From assembly GCA_947624425.1 (NCBI GenBank), contig CANQKG010000070.1, positions 1 through 7,194 of the forward strand: a DNA stretch of 7,194 bases, in the 5' to 3' direction. The stretch comes from an uncultured Clostridia bacterium (lineage in GTDB: Bacteria; Bacillota; Clostridia; Oscillospirales; Ruminococcaceae). A program made the translations under genes and the position numbers. Shown here piece after piece: positions 6,193 through 7,194 of the stretch. Every line of letters starts with the position of its first letter. Position 1 is the first letter of the stretch. The notes below the pieces were generated by a model. The model was not told the DNA's origin. It searched no databases and saw only the letters and a program-made list of their open reading frames with translations.

Positions 6193-6200
6193 ATGATAGG

Positions 6201-7037
6201 ATGCTCTATCTGGTCGGAACGCCGATCGGCAATCTGGAGGACTTTTCTCCCCGTGCGGTGCGTATCCTCAAAGAGGTGGACTTTATCGCCGCCGAGGATA
6301 CCAGAGTGACCGCCAAGCTTTTAAACCGCTTCTCCATCAAAAAGCCGATGATAAGCTACCACGCCCACAATCTCCGTATGCGGGGCGAGGAGCTGATCGA
6401 GCGGCTGCTGGCCGGCGAAAACGGCGCCGTGGTGTCGGACGCCGGGATGCCCTGCATCTCCGACCCGGGTGAGGACTTGGTAAAGCTCTGTGCCAAAGCG
6501 GGGATCCCGGTCACGGTGATCCCGGGACCGAGCGCGGGGATCGCGGCGCTTTCGGTCAGCGGACTGCCTGCCGCCCGCTTCTCCTTTGAGGGATTTTTAT
6601 CGGTCAACAAAAAATCGCGGGCAGCGCATCTGGAGGAAATACGGGAATACCCCCACACCATGATCTTCTACGAAGCGCCCCACAAGCTGCTTGCCACCCT
6701 GACCGATCTCTACGCCGCGTTGGGCGAACGCCCGATCACACTGGTGCGGGAGCTGACAAAGCTCCATGAGGAAATCTGCCGCACCACCCTGTCCGAAGCG
6801 ATCACCCGTTATACCGAAACATCGCCGCGAGGCGAATTTGTGCTGGTGGTGGGCGGCTGTATACAAAAGCAAAAGCCGGTGACGGCAGCCGAGGCGGCGG
6901 CGCTTGCCAAGAAGCGGGTGGACGCCGGAGAACGTCCCTCGGACGCGGCAAAGGCGGTCGCACGGCAGACCGGCATCCCCAAAAGCGAGATCTACCGGCT
7001 GCTGACCGGAAACTCCGCCGATTTAACGAAATCGTAA
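6201..7037 (+). CDS. rsmI: 16S rRNA (cytidine1402-2'-O)-methyltransferase RsmI
   Basis: This cytoplasmic SAM-dependent enzyme of the tetrapyrrole-methylase-like (SPOUT-unrelated) fold adds the 2'-O-methyl group to C1402 of 16S rRNA in the ribosomal decoding centre. Its 278 residues fit the family. Signature motifs, numbered from the 6201 start, are LVGTPIGNL (4-12), AEDTR (31-35), SDAGMPCISDPG (79-90), VIPGPSA (106-112), FEGFL (129-133) and FYEAPHKL (156-163), then LVRELTKLHEE and RGEFVLVVGG. The C-terminal region (AALAKKRVDAGERPSDAAK) is the usual small helical domain. The start is ATG 6201, set by GGGAGGAG. It follows trmN6 after a hairpin, so part of its transcription may come from the upstream promoter. 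Confidence 0.97.
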   Translation: MLYLVGTPIGNLEDFSPRAVRILKEVDFIAAEDTRVTAKLLNRFSIKKPMISYHAHNLRMRGEELIERLLAGENGAVVSDAGMPCISDPGEDLVKLCAKAGIPVTVIPGPSAGIAALSVSGLPAARFSFEGFLSVNKKSRAAHLEEIREYPHTMIFYEAPHKLLATLTDLYAALGERPITLVRELTKLHEEICRTTLSEAITRYTETSPRGEFVLVVGGCIQKQKPVTAAEAAALAKKRVDAGERPSDAAKAVARQTGIPKSEIYRLLTGNSADLTKS

Positions 7038-7075
7038 AATCCCGTTCATAAACAAGTGTTACCATTTATATGTTT

Positions 7076-7100
7076 AGCGTGGCGATTACATCGCCACGCT
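7076..7100 (+). terminator. Perfect 11-bp hairpin after rsmI, without T-run
   Basis: AGCGTGGCGAT (7076-7086) pairs exactly with 7090-7100 around a 3-base loop (TAC), 38 bases after the rsmI stop. The following bases (TCGAAGG) contain no T-run. It may end or protect the rsmI transcript, but a classic intrinsic terminator is not shown. On the minus strand the bases after it (AAACATATAAATGG) also lack a T-run. Confidence 0.5.
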
Positions 7101-7194
7101 TCGAAGGACAAACACAATCGCTTCACTCGCTAAAGCTCGTCTAGCTCTGTGTTTGCTCTCTTGCGGTTCCCAATTTTGCTTTTGCTCGCGGTAA
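7101..7194 (+). other. Right-edge stretch without a recognised gene
   Basis: No gene is recognised. CAAACACA (7109-7116) and its complement (7148-7155) could close a stem, with a small AGCT-containing inner hairpin (7134-7146). TTGC-rich phrases recur at about 7153-7190. The stretch resembles an intergenic repeat, but the window contains no second copy to prove it. Confidence 0.3.

Noticed and set aside
6162..6200. Upstream ATGs as the rsmI start
   Set aside because: They lack ribosome binding sites, whereas ATG 6201 has GGGAGGAG 8 bases upstream and fits the usual N-terminus of the family.
7086..7193. Minus-strand frame open to the right edge (35 codons to a TAA at 7086-7088)
   Set aside because: It could be the end of a gene outside the window, but the translation is highly charged and unfamiliar, and its stop lies inside a perfect hairpin. 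Too little is visible to call it.

Overview
The window looks like chromosomal core sequence from a GC-rich member of the Clostridia, most likely a gut Oscillospiraceae/Ruminococcaceae-type bacterium. The evidence is sigma-A-type promoters with TATAAT boxes, strong AGGAGG-type ribosome binding sites, a lipoprotein binding protein, a MsmK/UgpC-type sugar-transport ATPase, a DUF4830-like protein, and a yabB-like gene next to rsmI, an arrangement also found in Bacillus subtilis. This is an inference from gene content; I cannot name the species.

Left part (1-2340, minus strand): an operon for a NitT/TauT/SsuABC-type (NMT1/THI5-like) ABC importer. It is read ATPase (2161 to 1409), permease (1425 to 615), then substrate-binding lipoprotein (544 to beyond the left edge). 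The ATPase and the visible part of the binding protein look intact. The permease is broken: its two halves lie in different frames and meet at about 1016-1020, where seven or so residues expected of the family are missing. A strong inverted repeat sits in the gap before the binding protein, and two stem-loops lie end to end in the leader before the ATPase. The substrate cannot be read from sequence.

Middle part (2338-4187, minus strand): a single-gene transcription unit for a UgpC/MsmK-like ATPase, with a near-consensus promoter and a strong terminator. No permease or binding-protein gene of its own type is nearby, as expected of a shared sugar-transport ATPase. Upstream of it is a small membrane-anchored protein resembling DUF4830.

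Right part (4310-7100, plus strand), divergent from the DUF4830 gene: a promoter with an extended -10 box, then a membrane-anchored NodB-fold polysaccharide-deacetylase homologue, a TrmN6/YabB-like tRNA methyltransferase overlapping it by 7 bases, and rsmI (16S rRNA C1402 2'-O-methyltransferase). A hairpin with a short T-run separates the last two. The deacetylase homologue has lost the canonical metal-binding residues and carries a long acidic Ser/Glu/Pro-rich tail, so it is probably a pseudoenzyme. After rsmI there is a perfect hairpin and about 95 bases with no convincing gene.

I found no tRNA, rRNA, CRISPR array, insertion sequence or phage gene. The items most worth following up are the deacetylase-like pseudoenzyme, the interrupted permease and the structured leader of the ABC operon. 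None of them proves a new system.
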